Shown here one piece after another: positions 1 through 7,008 of a stretch of DNA of 25,665 bases (positions within the stretch are counted from its first letter, which is position 1; the number at the start of each line of letters is the position of its first letter). Below the pieces are notes generated by a model. That model worked only from the letters and a program-made list of their open reading frames with translations, did not search any database and was not told the DNA's origin. The position numbers and the translations under genes were made by a program. Source of the stretch: a virus; IMG/VR virus record IMGVR_UViG_3300042319_000547, positions 1 through 25,665 of that record, one strand, 5' to 3'.

Positions 1-79
1 TAAGTATTATTAATTCTTAAAGGCGATTAAAAGTTTATACTGTTACTAAGAATTTAAGCGAACAAAACGCCACCGAACC

Positions 80-85
80 AAGGAG
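80..85 (+). promoter_or_regulatory. Shine-Dalgarno AAGGAG deciding a TTG start
   Basis: AAGGAG lies 7 nt before the TTG at 93 and 16 nt before the next in-frame ATG at 102. The spacing favours TTG. Strong SD sequences are uncommon in this window, which makes this one informative. Confidence 0.6.
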
Positions 86-92
86 ACTAAAG

Positions 93-440
93 TTGTTATT
101 AATGTATAACGACGGTCCTCAAAAAGGAAAAACCGCGCGCCAAATAGACGTTTTATATGGTTATAAAAATGCTATTAAACCATCATCATTAGGAGCAGTG
201 TTTAAATTTGAGATTGCAGAGACAGACGGCCCATCAGGTGGCTTTCTCGGCCGATACGTTTGTCGATCTGGCAAAATTGAGGTATTACCCGGTCGCCCAC
301 ACGCGGCTGGTTCAACATCACCGCAACTGACCGGAATATACATGATATCGGCACAGGCAAAAGAATTAATGGAAGCACTAACAGGATGTTCCGACTACGC
401 CTTTAATGATACAGACGTTTCAACAACTAACTATGTTTAA
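93..440 (+). CDS. Hypothetical protein, 115 aa
   Basis: I do not recognise this protein. It is soluble in appearance, without membrane segments, cysteine clusters or a signal peptide. A glycine- and proline-rich middle (about residues 45-80) suggests a compact beta-rich fold, and the C-terminal half ends in an acidic, Thr-rich tail. The start is taken as TTG at 93 because AAGGAG sits 7 nt upstream; the alternative is ATG at 102, three residues shorter. It precedes a small holin gene by 28 nt, and both may share a transcript ending at the terminator near 687. It looks somewhat less AT-rich than the genes that follow. A structural or lysis-linked role is possible from position alone, but nothing in the protein shows it. 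Confidence 0.7.
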   Translation: MLLMYNDGPQKGKTARQIDVLYGYKNAIKPSSLGAVFKFEIAETDGPSGGFLGRYVCRSGKIEVLPGRPHAAGSTSPQLTGIYMISAQAKELMEALTGCSDYAFNDTDVSTTNYV

Positions 441-468
441 CTTTTAAAAATACATTATACAGGAAATT

Positions 469-636
469 ATGAAATTAACACAAGAACAATTATTAGGAAT
501 CATTCGTCATACATTAACCTTTGTCGGCGGGATTTTGGTTATGAAAGGATTAGTAGATGAGTCGAGTTGGACAGAAGTATCTGGCGCGGTAATCACTCTG
601 GTAGGTGGAATTTGGTCTTTCATAGCCAAAAAATAA
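469..636 (+). CDS. Small holin-like membrane protein, 55 aa (Pam3-gp28-type)
   Basis: This short ORF is preceded by AGGA about 4 nt before its ATG. The protein has two hydrophobic stretches, about residues 8-25 and 36-52, separated by a short acidic loop (DESSW). It resembles what I recall of the Pam3-gp28 putative holin family: an Arg-His pair early in helix 1, a Val-Gly-Gly turn, a Lys-Gly-x-x-Asp-Glu loop, and a C-terminal Gly-Gly-x-Trp-Ser followed by basic residues. Holins of this type form pores in the inner membrane that time lysis. No endolysin lies next to it; the amidase is 22 kb downstream with its own holin. An intrinsic terminator follows within 25 nt. The family assignment is from memory of the pattern and is fairly secure. 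Confidence 0.75.
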   Translation: MKLTQEQLLGIIRHTLTFVGGILVMKGLVDESSWTEVSGAVITLVGGIWSFIAKK

Positions 637-657
637 CATTACACCATTTATATTTTT

Positions 658-687
658 AAGTTCTAGCAGAAATGTTAGAACTTTTTT
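658..687 (+). terminator. Rho-independent terminator
   Basis: AAGTTCTAGC (658-667) pairs with GTTAGAACTT (674-683), giving a 10-bp stem with one G-U pair, around the loop AGAAAT. T residues run on to 687. A T-run also precedes the left arm (653-657), though no gene faces it. It closes the unit holding the small holin gene. Confidence 0.8.
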
Positions 688-714
688 ACTGTTTGATTTG
701 GTTATATTAAAAAT

Positions 715-740
715 ATCTATTATAATAAATAAAAAGTTAT
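715..740 (+). promoter_or_regulatory. Candidate AT-rich phage promoter upstream of 741
   Basis: After the terminator, the stretch before the next ATG contains ATCTATTATAATAAAT and then AAAAAGTTAT. It resembles the TATTTATAATAAA boxes at 9226 and 22409 and lies just after a terminator, where a new transcript must start. In an AT-rich genome such matches occur by chance, so this is tentative. Confidence 0.35.
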
Positions 741-1187
741 ATGTACGGAAAACAACAATGGCGCGGTCTGGAAGTAGAAGGCAGATATTCGGATATCATG
801 ACGTTCTTTGTAAGAGAGTTAGTGGATGATAAAGAACATGGATTAAATGTAAAAACAGTTAACGAATATCCACATTATTATTTTACTATCGAATATATGT
901 CAGAATGTTTTGTTGGTACAGCTCGGTTAGAAACAATTCGTTGGATATTGGATACTAGTAATTGTGCTATCACCGTAGAAGCAAATTCAGAAACAATACT
1001 CCGTATACCGCCCGATCTAATCAATCGATGCCACATTATATATAGAATAAAAGATACCGCATTACAAGTGCTAAAAGACACCGACACATTGAGTATTGAT
1101 GCCGGTTGGTATCGATGCCATATGATTGCTAAAATGCATATGCAAGAAACAAAGCCAGCATCATACATGTATGACGAAGAATTATAA
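741..1187 (+). CDS. Hypothetical protein, 148 aa
   Basis: I do not recognise a family. The protein has mixed alpha/beta character without membrane segments or a signal peptide. It is rich in Tyr, Ile and Met, with scattered cysteines that form no obvious zinc site. A central stretch (about 75-110) reads like alternating strand and helix, and the last 20 residues are polar. It is the first gene after the 658-687 terminator and lies 56 nt before the cytidylyltransferase-like gene; both starts follow A-rich leaders without an SD. Position suggests it opens the transcript that continues into the modification/replication block, but its function is unknown. Confidence 0.7.
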   Translation: MYGKQQWRGLEVEGRYSDIMTFFVRELVDDKEHGLNVKTVNEYPHYYFTIEYMSECFVGTARLETIRWILDTSNCAITVEANSETILRIPPDLINRCHIIYRIKDTALQVLKDTDTLSIDAGWYRCHMIAKMHMQETKPASYMYDEEL

Positions 1188-1243
1188 AAATATATTTTGA
1201 ATTTTATATTATTTTTTATATATTAAAAATAAAACTATAACGT

Positions 1244-1669
1244 ATGTTAGGAATTATAGCAGGAAATTTTGATGTAATACATCCCGGATATATCTATATG
1301 TTCACAGAAATGAAAAAAAATTGTGATCGCGTATTGGTATTATTGCATACCGATCCAACCATAGAAAGACCAGAAAAGTGTAAACCTATATTATCTGTAG
1401 ATGATAGACTCACGATGCTACACTCATTACGTCAGGTAGATGAAGTTCACACATACACAACAGAAGCTGAATTATATGATTATCTTAAATCGTTATCATC
1501 TAGAAACCCGACACTTACACGATTCTTAGGCGATGACTATATTGGAAAATCATTTACTGGCGATGATTTAAATATACCAATACATTATATTAATCGAGAT
1601 CATGGCTGGTCTACAACTAAATTTAAAAAACAAATAGCAAATGAAGTATTCAATAGTAGTAACGTTTAG
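1244..1669 (+). CDS. Cytidylyltransferase-like protein (GCT/TagD superfamily) with altered HxGH
   Basis: The N-terminus has the nucleotidyltransferase signature Gly-x-Phe-Asp-x-x-His at residues 7-13, as in glycerol-3-phosphate and other small cytidylyltransferases that activate sugar- or alcohol-phosphates with CTP or ATP. The length of 141 aa fits the compact TagD/RfaE-C class. Near the C-terminus, Trp-Ser-Thr-Thr followed by a basic helix corresponds to the second nucleotide-binding motif, usually Ile-Ser-Thr-Thr. The oddity is the catalytic HxGH motif: the sequence reads His13-Pro-Gly-Tyr16, so the second histidine is missing. Activity may be reduced or the substrate changed. The 3' end overlaps the next gene by 29 nt. 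The superfamily call is secure; the substrate is unknown. Confidence 0.75.
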   Translation: MLGIIAGNFDVIHPGYIYMFTEMKKNCDRVLVLLHTDPTIERPEKCKPILSVDDRLTMLHSLRQVDEVHTYTTEAELYDYLKSLSSRNPTLTRFLGDDYIGKSFTGDDLNIPIHYINRDHGWSTTKFKKQIANEVFNSSNV

Positions 1670-2006
1670 TATAGAAGGATTTCATTGTTGGCCCGAAGCC
1701 AAAGATGTATTCCCAGAAGTATCATTTTTATCTGATAGACACCGTCATATGTTTGGCTTTCGTTGTTATGCAAATGTAACGCATACAGATAGAGATGAAG
1801 AATTCATTTTGTTGAATCGCAAAATACAAAGAGGACTACGCGTAGGTTTTACTGGATCTGAATCAAATGTATTAGAGTTTGGTAGAATGAGTTGTGAAGA
1901 TATTGGTGAGTGGTTATTGGAATCATTTCCTAGTTTGTATAAAGTCGAAGTTTGGGAAGATTGGGAAAATGGTTGTGTTGTAGAACGAGATACACAGATT
2001 AAATAA
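1641..2006 (+). CDS. QueD/6-pyruvoyl-tetrahydropterin-synthase-like T-fold protein, 121 aa
   Basis: The pattern matches QueD-type enzymes in outline. There is an N-terminal strand leading to Phe-His (residues 14-15), then a His-Arg-His at about 35-37 in place of His-Gly-His, giving three candidate zinc ligands. A C-terminal block, Ser-Cys-Glu-Asp followed by a helix and Val-Glu-Val-Trp-Glu-Asp, mirrors the Pro-Thr-Ser-Glu helix and Glu-Thr strand of QueD. The catalytic Cys normally just before the HGH and the Leu-Asp-His-x-x-Leu-Asn segment are not evident, so chemistry may differ. QueD converts dihydroneopterin triphosphate to carboxytetrahydropterin on the way to preQ0. A TGT-like gene lies 1.2 kb downstream in the same run of genes. 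Related small proteins occur widely in phages without known function, so fold similarity is better supported than activity. Confidence 0.5.
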   Translation: MKYSIVVTFSIEGFHCWPEAKDVFPEVSFLSDRHRHMFGFRCYANVTHTDRDEEFILLNRKIQRGLRVGFTGSESNVLEFGRMSCEDIGEWLLESFPSLYKVEVWEDWENGCVVERDTQIK

Positions 2007-2011
2007 ATAAT

Positions 2012-3220
2012 ATGACAGATAAAAACATAAGAACAGTTTGGTATTTTGGGTTAGAGCCACTTAAAGCTCGATACACATACCAATTATCAAAAGAATGGAT
2101 GCCCGCAACATTTGCTCCATATGAAAAAGCCGGAAAACTTAAGTTTATAGAAGTACCAGGAGAATTCGATCCGGATCAGCAAATTAAAGTTGGAGCTGTG
2201 TTAGATGCAGTCGGCCGCGGTAAATTTGCAATGAGTCAATGTAGCAACTTTTTAGATATGCTTAATATTGATCAAGTAAAAGACGGCGATGTCTTGTTTT
2301 TACAAGATTATTGGCATCCGGGTATTGAATCAATATTATATGCATTGGATCTATATGGTATCAATGTAAAAATATATGCAATGCTACATGCACAGTCAGT
2401 AGATGAATATGATTTTACTTGGCCTATGCGATCATGGATGCGTGGATTTGAGTTGGGACTTGATAATCGAATGGCCGGCATATTTGTTGGGTCATCAATC
2501 CATAAAGAACAATTGAGGGCAGCTGGATTCAAAGCTCCAATACATGTAGTATCATTGCCAATACATAAAGAAGCAACATTGAATAAATTGCCAAATTATT
2601 CAGATGCATCGGCGCATGGAATAGTTAAAAAGAAAGATACTATCGTGTATTCATCTCGGTTAGATAAAGAAAAGAACCCATTCTTCATGTTAAAAGTAGC
2701 AGAAGAATTCTTAAGTCAAAAACCAGATTTTGAATGGCACGTGACAACATCTGGAAAAGAATTTAGATCAATGTTACCTGGAGTAATTGATGCTATGTAT
2801 GAATTAGCAAAAAACCAACCTAGGTTCAAACTATTAAACGGACTTACGAAAGAAGAATATTATTTAGAATTAGCAACTTGTCGTATACAATTTAATACAT
2901 CATTACAAGACTATGTATCGTGGACCGTTATCGAAGCAACAGCATTCGGCGCCGATATTGTGTATCCAAATTTTAGATCCTTTCCAGAATTTATAGATGC
3001 TAACAGAATGTATAAACCATTTGATGTTCAATCAGCAATTGATACAATTCATGATGTATTAGATTCACCCAAAACACATTATGATATAGTTGATACATCA
3101 GATTTAGGTCGTAGAATGGAAGGATACATTATTGCCAATGACTATGATAAAGAATTATGCGTGTGGCATGAAAAAGAATATTGTACCCAATTATTAAACG
3201 AACAAGGAATACATGAGTAA
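2012..3220 (+). CDS. GT-B glycosyltransferase (GT4-like), 402 aa
   Basis: The protein has the two-domain layout of GT-B retaining transferases. An N-terminal acceptor domain (about 1-185) is followed by a nucleotide-sugar domain opening with Tyr-Ser-Ser-Arg-Leu-Asp-Lys-Glu-Lys-Asn-Pro (213-223), the usual place of the phosphate-contacting Arg and Lys. A late Val-Ile-Glu-Ala-Thr-Ala-Phe-Gly segment (Glu308) matches the donor-binding acidic motif, with another acidic residue near 326. It starts 5 nt after the QueD-like gene and overlaps the TGT-like gene by 8 nt, suggesting coupled translation. It sits outside the main glycan island, which raises the possibility that it modifies nucleic acid rather than a surface glycan. 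That is inference; donor and acceptor cannot be read. Confidence 0.8.
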   Translation: MTDKNIRTVWYFGLEPLKARYTYQLSKEWMPATFAPYEKAGKLKFIEVPGEFDPDQQIKVGAVLDAVGRGKFAMSQCSNFLDMLNIDQVKDGDVLFLQDYWHPGIESILYALDLYGINVKIYAMLHAQSVDEYDFTWPMRSWMRGFELGLDNRMAGIFVGSSIHKEQLRAAGFKAPIHVVSLPIHKEATLNKLPNYSDASAHGIVKKKDTIVYSSRLDKEKNPFFMLKVAEEFLSQKPDFEWHVTTSGKEFRSMLPGVIDAMYELAKNQPRFKLLNGLTKEEYYLELATCRIQFNTSLQDYVSWTVIEATAFGADIVYPNFRSFPEFIDANRMYKPFDVQSAIDTIHDVLDSPKTHYDIVDTSDLGRRMEGYIIANDYDKELCVWHEKEYCTQLLNEQGIHE

Positions 3221-4472
3221 TAAGAAAGAGTTTTTATATATACCGTCTCTATCAGCAGGATCGATGGTTTCTGCATTTAAGAAAGATACAAAATTTTCTG
3301 ATGGCACTACAATGCGGTTCTTCTCAAAAGAATATCCAGAAAAATGGCGACACCCATATTTCTTAGTAACTGCAGGGCATCATTACAAAAAAATGGATTT
3401 TAGAGATCAATTAGGATTAGATGATGGGACATTTGTATTCGGAGATTCGGGTGGATTCCAGATTGCAACGGGGGCATTGAAATGGGACGGCACAATCCGC
3501 GAAAAAATATTTCATTGGTTAGAGGCGAATAGTGATGTTGCAGCAAATTTAGATATACCGCCCCGAGTAACATTTGAGAATCGTTTCCAAGACGCAATGG
3601 ATATATCATTTGATAATTTTAAGTGGTTCGAAAAGAATCAAAGTGGTAAGACTAAATTTTTAAATGTAATACAAGGTACATTTACTGACGAATACTCTAT
3701 TTGGTATCATAAATTTAAAGACTTTGACTTTAATGGATGGTGCATTGGCGGTCCTAAAAAATTAGTAGACTTCATGTATGTTATTGCATTGATGTTAAAA
3801 GAACGAGAGTTCGAAAAGAAACATGTGCAGTATATACATTTACTAGGAATCAGTAAAATATCAGATTTCTTTATATTAGGAGTATTACAAAAATTATTAA
3901 ATACACTGACAGACAATCGAATTCAATTAATGTCAGATTCATCTTCCCCAGGGCAATATCCGGTATATGGAACATATTTACATTCGAGCAACTATAAGAC
4001 ACAGACATTTACTGAATTATATTTTCCAAAAAATGCTGAATACCGTCGTAAAACTCACGCTAAACAAGGTAAATCTGGATTTGTCGAAATTGATAAGACA
4101 AAACATGTTGTTTGTCAATTAGGCTGTCCGGCCTGTAATGATTTTACGTATGAATATTTAGGCGGAGAAACTACATCTGGTTTAGATCGGTATTCACAGG
4201 AAGGTATGCCACGAATGGTAGTGCATAATACACACGTATACTGCGAAATGGTAAAAGATATTAATCGGTTAACAGATAGCCATATAGAATTATTAGAAAC
4301 CGCAATACCGAATGATTTGTATACAGTCGTATTATCATTGTATGAAATGTTTGCAGATCCATCCAATGCAATGAATGTGTATGCATCATATAAAAAGACA
4401 TATAAAAAGTTTGGCGGCGATAGTATATCTACTACTGACGCCAACCAATTCAATAAATTCTTTAAATTTTAA
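3213..4472 (+). CDS. tRNA-guanine transglycosylase-like protein, candidate phage DpdA
   Basis: Hallmarks of the TGT superfamily appear in order: Asp-Ser-Gly-Gly-Phe-Gln at 78-83 (base-binding Asp), Asn-Leu-Asp-Ile-Pro-Pro at 112-117, Trp-Cys-Ile-Gly-Gly at 176-180 (TGT has Ala-Ile-Gly-Gly), Leu-Leu-Gly-Ile-Ser at 210-214, and Ser-Asp-Ser-Ser-Ser at 241-245, whose Asp242 is the likely nucleophile. A zinc site is formed by Cys301, Cys305 and Cys308 plus the His-Asn-Thr-His at 338-341. TGTs swap guanine for a 7-deazaguanine in tRNA; the phage paralogue DpdA does this in DNA. The 419-aa length is longer than bacterial TGT, and the spacing of the cysteines (C-x3-C-x2-C) differs from the usual C-x-C-x2-C. 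Family is near certain; DNA rather than tRNA as substrate is inferred from phage context. Confidence 0.85.
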   Translation: MSNKKEFLYIPSLSAGSMVSAFKKDTKFSDGTTMRFFSKEYPEKWRHPYFLVTAGHHYKKMDFRDQLGLDDGTFVFGDSGGFQIATGALKWDGTIREKIFHWLEANSDVAANLDIPPRVTFENRFQDAMDISFDNFKWFEKNQSGKTKFLNVIQGTFTDEYSIWYHKFKDFDFNGWCIGGPKKLVDFMYVIALMLKEREFEKKHVQYIHLLGISKISDFFILGVLQKLLNTLTDNRIQLMSDSSSPGQYPVYGTYLHSSNYKTQTFTELYFPKNAEYRRKTHAKQGKSGFVEIDKTKHVVCQLGCPACNDFTYEYLGGETTSGLDRYSQEGMPRMVVHNTHVYCEMVKDINRLTDSHIELLETAIPNDLYTVVLSLYEMFADPSNAMNVYASYKKTYKKFGGDSISTTDANQFNKFFKF

Positions 4473-4484
4473 AATAAAATAAAA

Positions 4485-5195
4485 ATGGAAAAATCAAAGT
4501 TACAATCATTTATTAATCGTTATTACCTAGGAGGTAATTGCGAAGCAGTTAAATTAGTTTCGTCGGATAATAATATTACTTGCGAGTTAATTGACAATGA
4601 CCAAACAGTTGTTGGAAATATAGTATGGAACACCGTCCCCTTTGCAACCGGCGATCTCGGCATTAATCATACCGGCGGACTAATAAAAATGTTATCAGCT
4701 GTTGGTGAAAATATTGACATTGACGTAAAAGATAATAATGGTAAAAATTATGCAATGGTAATTAAAGAAGGAAAAACTAAAATGACCTTTATGTTAGCAG
4801 ATACAACCGTTATTCCGTCAGTACCAGCAATTAACTCGGAACCTGATTACAATGTTACAATTAATATTGATGACGAATTTATCAATAAATTTATTAAAGC
4901 AAAAAATGCACTGCCTGATGCAAAAAACTTTGCGGTTCAAATTAAAAATGGAAATATTGTTTTTATTATTAATTACACGACAATCAACGCAGATAATATT
5001 TCATTTGAGGTAGGAACGACATCAGCTGGTGATATGCAACCAATATGCTTCTCGGCTGATAAATTAAAAGAAATTTTAACATCAAATAAAGGGGATTCTG
5101 GTAAAATACATGTATCGCCAGACGGGCTATCTCGGGTAGAATTTAACGGACCAGATTTTGAATCAAAATATTGGTTAGTGCAATTACAGAACTAA
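4485..5195 (+). CDS. 45: DNA polymerase sliding clamp (T4 gp45-like)
   Basis: At 236 aa it is close to T4 gp45 (228 aa), and it stands immediately before dUTPase and the clamp loader genes, as a T4-type replisome would. The sequence shows the clamp pattern: an N-terminal helix with a following beta-rich domain to about residue 118, a proline-rich linker, and a second domain with the helix Asp-Asp-Glu-Phe-Ile-Asn-Lys-Phe-Ile-Lys-Ala and alternating strands. Three subunits would form a ring around DNA and tether the phage polymerase; in T4 gp45 also activates late transcription. Identity between such clamps is low, so the call relies on length, pattern and gene order. It begins 12 nt after the TGT-like gene with an A-rich leader. 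Confidence 0.8.
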   Translation: MEKSKLQSFINRYYLGGNCEAVKLVSSDNNITCELIDNDQTVVGNIVWNTVPFATGDLGINHTGGLIKMLSAVGENIDIDVKDNNGKNYAMVIKEGKTKMTFMLADTTVIPSVPAINSEPDYNVTINIDDEFINKFIKAKNALPDAKNFAVQIKNGNIVFIINYTTINADNISFEVGTTSAGDMQPICFSADKLKEILTSNKGDSGKIHVSPDGLSRVEFNGPDFESKYWLVQLQN

Positions 5196-5208
5196 CTAAC
5201 TTAGATAT

Positions 5209-5637
5209 ATGCAAGTAAAAATAAAAAAATTACATACAGACGCAGTTATCCCTAGTTATACCCAACCTGGGGATGCTGGTATGGATTTAATTGCAATTTC
5301 ACGAACCGAAGACCAATATAAAAACATTGTATATGGTACTGGTTTGGCAATTGAAATTCCAGATGGACATGTTGGATTAATATTTCCTAGGTCGTCAAAT
5401 AGCAAGCATGATGTGTATTTAACTAATCATGTAGGTGTAATTGATTCGGGGTATCGAGGCGAAATTATGTTTAAGTTTCGTTTAATAAAAGATTGGAATC
5501 CCGGATGCACATACAACGTAGGCGATCGAGTCGGCCAACTAATAATTTTACCATATCCATTAATTAAGTTCATCGAAACCACCGAATTATCTAATAGTGA
5601 GCGCGGGACTGGTGGATTTGGGTCAACAGGAAACTAA
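5209..5637 (+). CDS. dut: Deoxyuridine 5'-triphosphate nucleotidohydrolase (dUTPase)
   Basis: All five motifs of trimeric dUTPases are visible. Motif 1 is at 20-27 (Pro-Gly-Asp-Ala-Gly-Met-Asp-Leu), motif 2 at 60-66 (Pro-Arg-Ser-Ser-x-x-Lys), motif 3 at 76-86 (Gly-Val-Ile-Asp-x-x-Tyr-Arg-Gly-Glu-Ile, with the catalytic Asp and Tyr), motif 4 at 106-112 (Asp-Arg-Val-Gly-Gln-Leu), and the Gly-rich C-terminal motif 5 at 132-140 with its Phe. The enzyme hydrolyses dUTP to dUMP and pyrophosphate, keeping uracil out of phage DNA and feeding thymidylate synthesis. The length of 142 aa is typical. It lies between the sliding clamp and clamp loader genes, 13 nt after the first and 8 nt before the second. 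Confidence 0.97.
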   Translation: MQVKIKKLHTDAVIPSYTQPGDAGMDLIAISRTEDQYKNIVYGTGLAIEIPDGHVGLIFPRSSNSKHDVYLTNHVGVIDSGYRGEIMFKFRLIKDWNPGCTYNVGDRVGQLIILPYPLIKFIETTELSNSERGTGGFGSTGN

Positions 5638-5645
5638 GAAAAAAT

Positions 5646-6581
5646 ATGTTTAAAAATATAGATAACATCGAAAACACTTTGTGGACAGAAGCATTTCGTC
5701 CGGCAACCATTAATGGGTACATTGGTAATGAGCACATTATTGATAAAGTAAAAATTTTTATTGAAAACGGAGATGTTCCGCATTTACTATTCTTTGGGTC
5801 AGCTGGTACCGGTAAAACTACCTTAGCAAAAATTATTGCTAATAGTGTCGACGCGGATATAATGTATATAAACGCATCAGACGAAAACTCAGTAGACGCC
5901 GTACGAGATAAGATTAAACGATATGCTTCTACGGTAGGATTTAAAAAATGGAAAATTATTATACTAGATGAATCGGATTATCTTACGCCCAATGCCCAAG
6001 CAGCGTTACGTAATTTAATGGAAACATATAGCAAAACAACTAGGTTTATTTTAACTTGTAATTATATTGAAAAGATTATCGATCCAATTCAAAGTAGATG
6101 TCAAACATTTGCAATTACACCACCGAATAAAACTGATGTAGCAAAACGATTAGTTACAGTATTAGATGAAAAGGGCGTTGAATATGACATTAACGATATT
6201 GTAGCAATTATAAATTCTTCATATCCTGATATTCGTCGCGCGATTAATACAGCACAAGCTTCGGTAGTAAATAATAAATTACAATTAGACAAAGCTAGTT
6301 CTCTTCAAGCAAACTATATGTCAGAAGTTTTAGAATTGTTGAAAAATTCTAAAGATAAAAAAGCAGCATTTAATAAAATTCGCCAAGTAATTGCAGATAG
6401 CAAAGTTAGAGACTTTACTCCAATGTACACATTTTTGTATGACAGTTTAGATGAATTTGCCACAGGTCATATTGGTGGATCTATCTTAATCATAGCAGAA
6501 GCCCAATTTAAAGATGCATCGGTGGTTGACAAAGAAATCAACATCATGGCAATGTTTGTAAACTTATTAAACGAAATTTAA
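5646..6581 (+). CDS. 44: Clamp loader large subunit, AAA+ ATPase (T4 gp44-like)
   Basis: This is a clear RFC/gp44-type AAA+ protein. It opens with the Glu-Ala-x-Arg-Pro element (15-19) and carries Walker A Gly-Ser-Ala-Gly-Thr-Gly-Lys-Thr at 51-58, Walker B Ile-Leu-Asp-Glu-Ser-Asp at 106-111, sensor 1 at Thr-Cys-Asn 137-139, and the Ser-Arg-Cys arginine-finger motif at 150-152. The length of 311 aa is near T4 gp44 (319 aa). Four copies with one gp62-type subunit (gene at 7009) would open the gp45-type clamp using ATP and place it on primer-template DNA. It begins 8 nt after dUTPase and is followed 1 nt later by a small zinc-ribbon gene. The C-terminal collar region (about 225-311) is less conserved but present, so the gene is intact. 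Confidence 0.95.
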   Translation: MFKNIDNIENTLWTEAFRPATINGYIGNEHIIDKVKIFIENGDVPHLLFFGSAGTGKTTLAKIIANSVDADIMYINASDENSVDAVRDKIKRYASTVGFKKWKIIILDESDYLTPNAQAALRNLMETYSKTTRFILTCNYIEKIIDPIQSRCQTFAITPPNKTDVAKRLVTVLDEKGVEYDINDIVAIINSSYPDIRRAINTAQASVVNNKLQLDKASSLQANYMSEVLELLKNSKDKKAAFNKIRQVIADSKVRDFTPMYTFLYDSLDEFATGHIGGSILIIAEAQFKDASVVDKEINIMAMFVNLLNEI

Positions 6582-6582
6582 C

Positions 6583-6795
6583 ATGAACACCCCAAATATA
6601 AAGCCAACAGATATGCAACCTATCCAATGCACAGAATGCAATGGGTTGTATTTTCGTCAAGTAGTAGCAATTAATAAGGTTAGTCGATTATTAACCGGCG
6701 CTAATAAAGATACAATGGTGCCAATTCCAGTATTCCGATGCGATGATTGCGGCGCAATACCAGAAGAGTTTCAGCCAATTAAACTGAAAAAATAA
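6583..6795 (+). CDS. Small zinc-ribbon-like protein, 70 aa
   Basis: Two Cys-x-x-Cys pairs, C16/C19 and C53/C56, frame a basic, mostly beta-like middle, the standard layout of a zinc ribbon. Small proteins of this sort are common beside phage replication genes and may bridge protein or nucleic-acid contacts, but I know of no function for this one. It starts 1 nt after the clamp loader large subunit. Its stop codon overlaps the next ATG as TAATG, so translation is probably coupled. Zinc binding is well supported by the motif; any role in clamp loading is positional inference only. Confidence 0.75.
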   Translation: MNTPNIKPTDMQPIQCTECNGLYFRQVVAINKVSRLLTGANKDTMVPIPVFRCDDCGAIPEEFQPIKLKK

Positions 6796-7007
6796 TGTCA
6801 GCAGCATATCATAAAGATAACATAACAATTGTTTTTAAAACATCAAATCGTAGCAATGCTCGTACTAAAATGAAAACGTTTCGAAACAAATGTATCGATG
6901 ATATTCTAGGTATGAAACTCCCAGGAATTCCAGATACCGCAGTTATTGTGGAAATTGGATTAGGACGGTTGTTTGAAGCAAAATGGAAAATTAAATATAA
7001 ACTATAA
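6795..7007 (+). CDS. Hypothetical protein, 70 aa, within the clamp-loader operon
   Basis: This small basic protein (many Lys and Arg, few acids) has a strand-rich start, a basic stretch around 18-32 and two final strands; I do not recognise a family. It shares TAATG with the gene before and ends 1 nt before the gp62-like start, so it is embedded in the clamp loader operon. The basic character would suit nucleic acid or ribonucleoprotein binding, but this is inference. Tight packing and lack of a competing reading frame support it as a real gene. The antisense frame over this region is a shadow. Confidence 0.65.
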   Translation: MSAAYHKDNITIVFKTSNRSNARTKMKTFRNKCIDDILGMKLPGIPDTAVIVEIGLGRLFEAKWKIKYKL

Positions 7008-7008
7008 T

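Noticed and set aside
12-54. AATTCTTA ... TAAGAATT inverted repeat near the window start
   Set aside because: The arms are only 8 bp, A/T-dominated and 27 bases apart, without a T-run after them.
161-343. Antisense frame over the first gene, and other minus-strand frames throughout
   Set aside because: All minus-strand frames lie opposite well-supported + strand genes, show no domains and no start signals; they look like shadows.
6973-7008. Upstream start for the gp62-like gene
   Set aside because: It would overlap the preceding gene by 35 nt and add residues with no family match; ATG 7009 follows that gene's stop by 1 nt.
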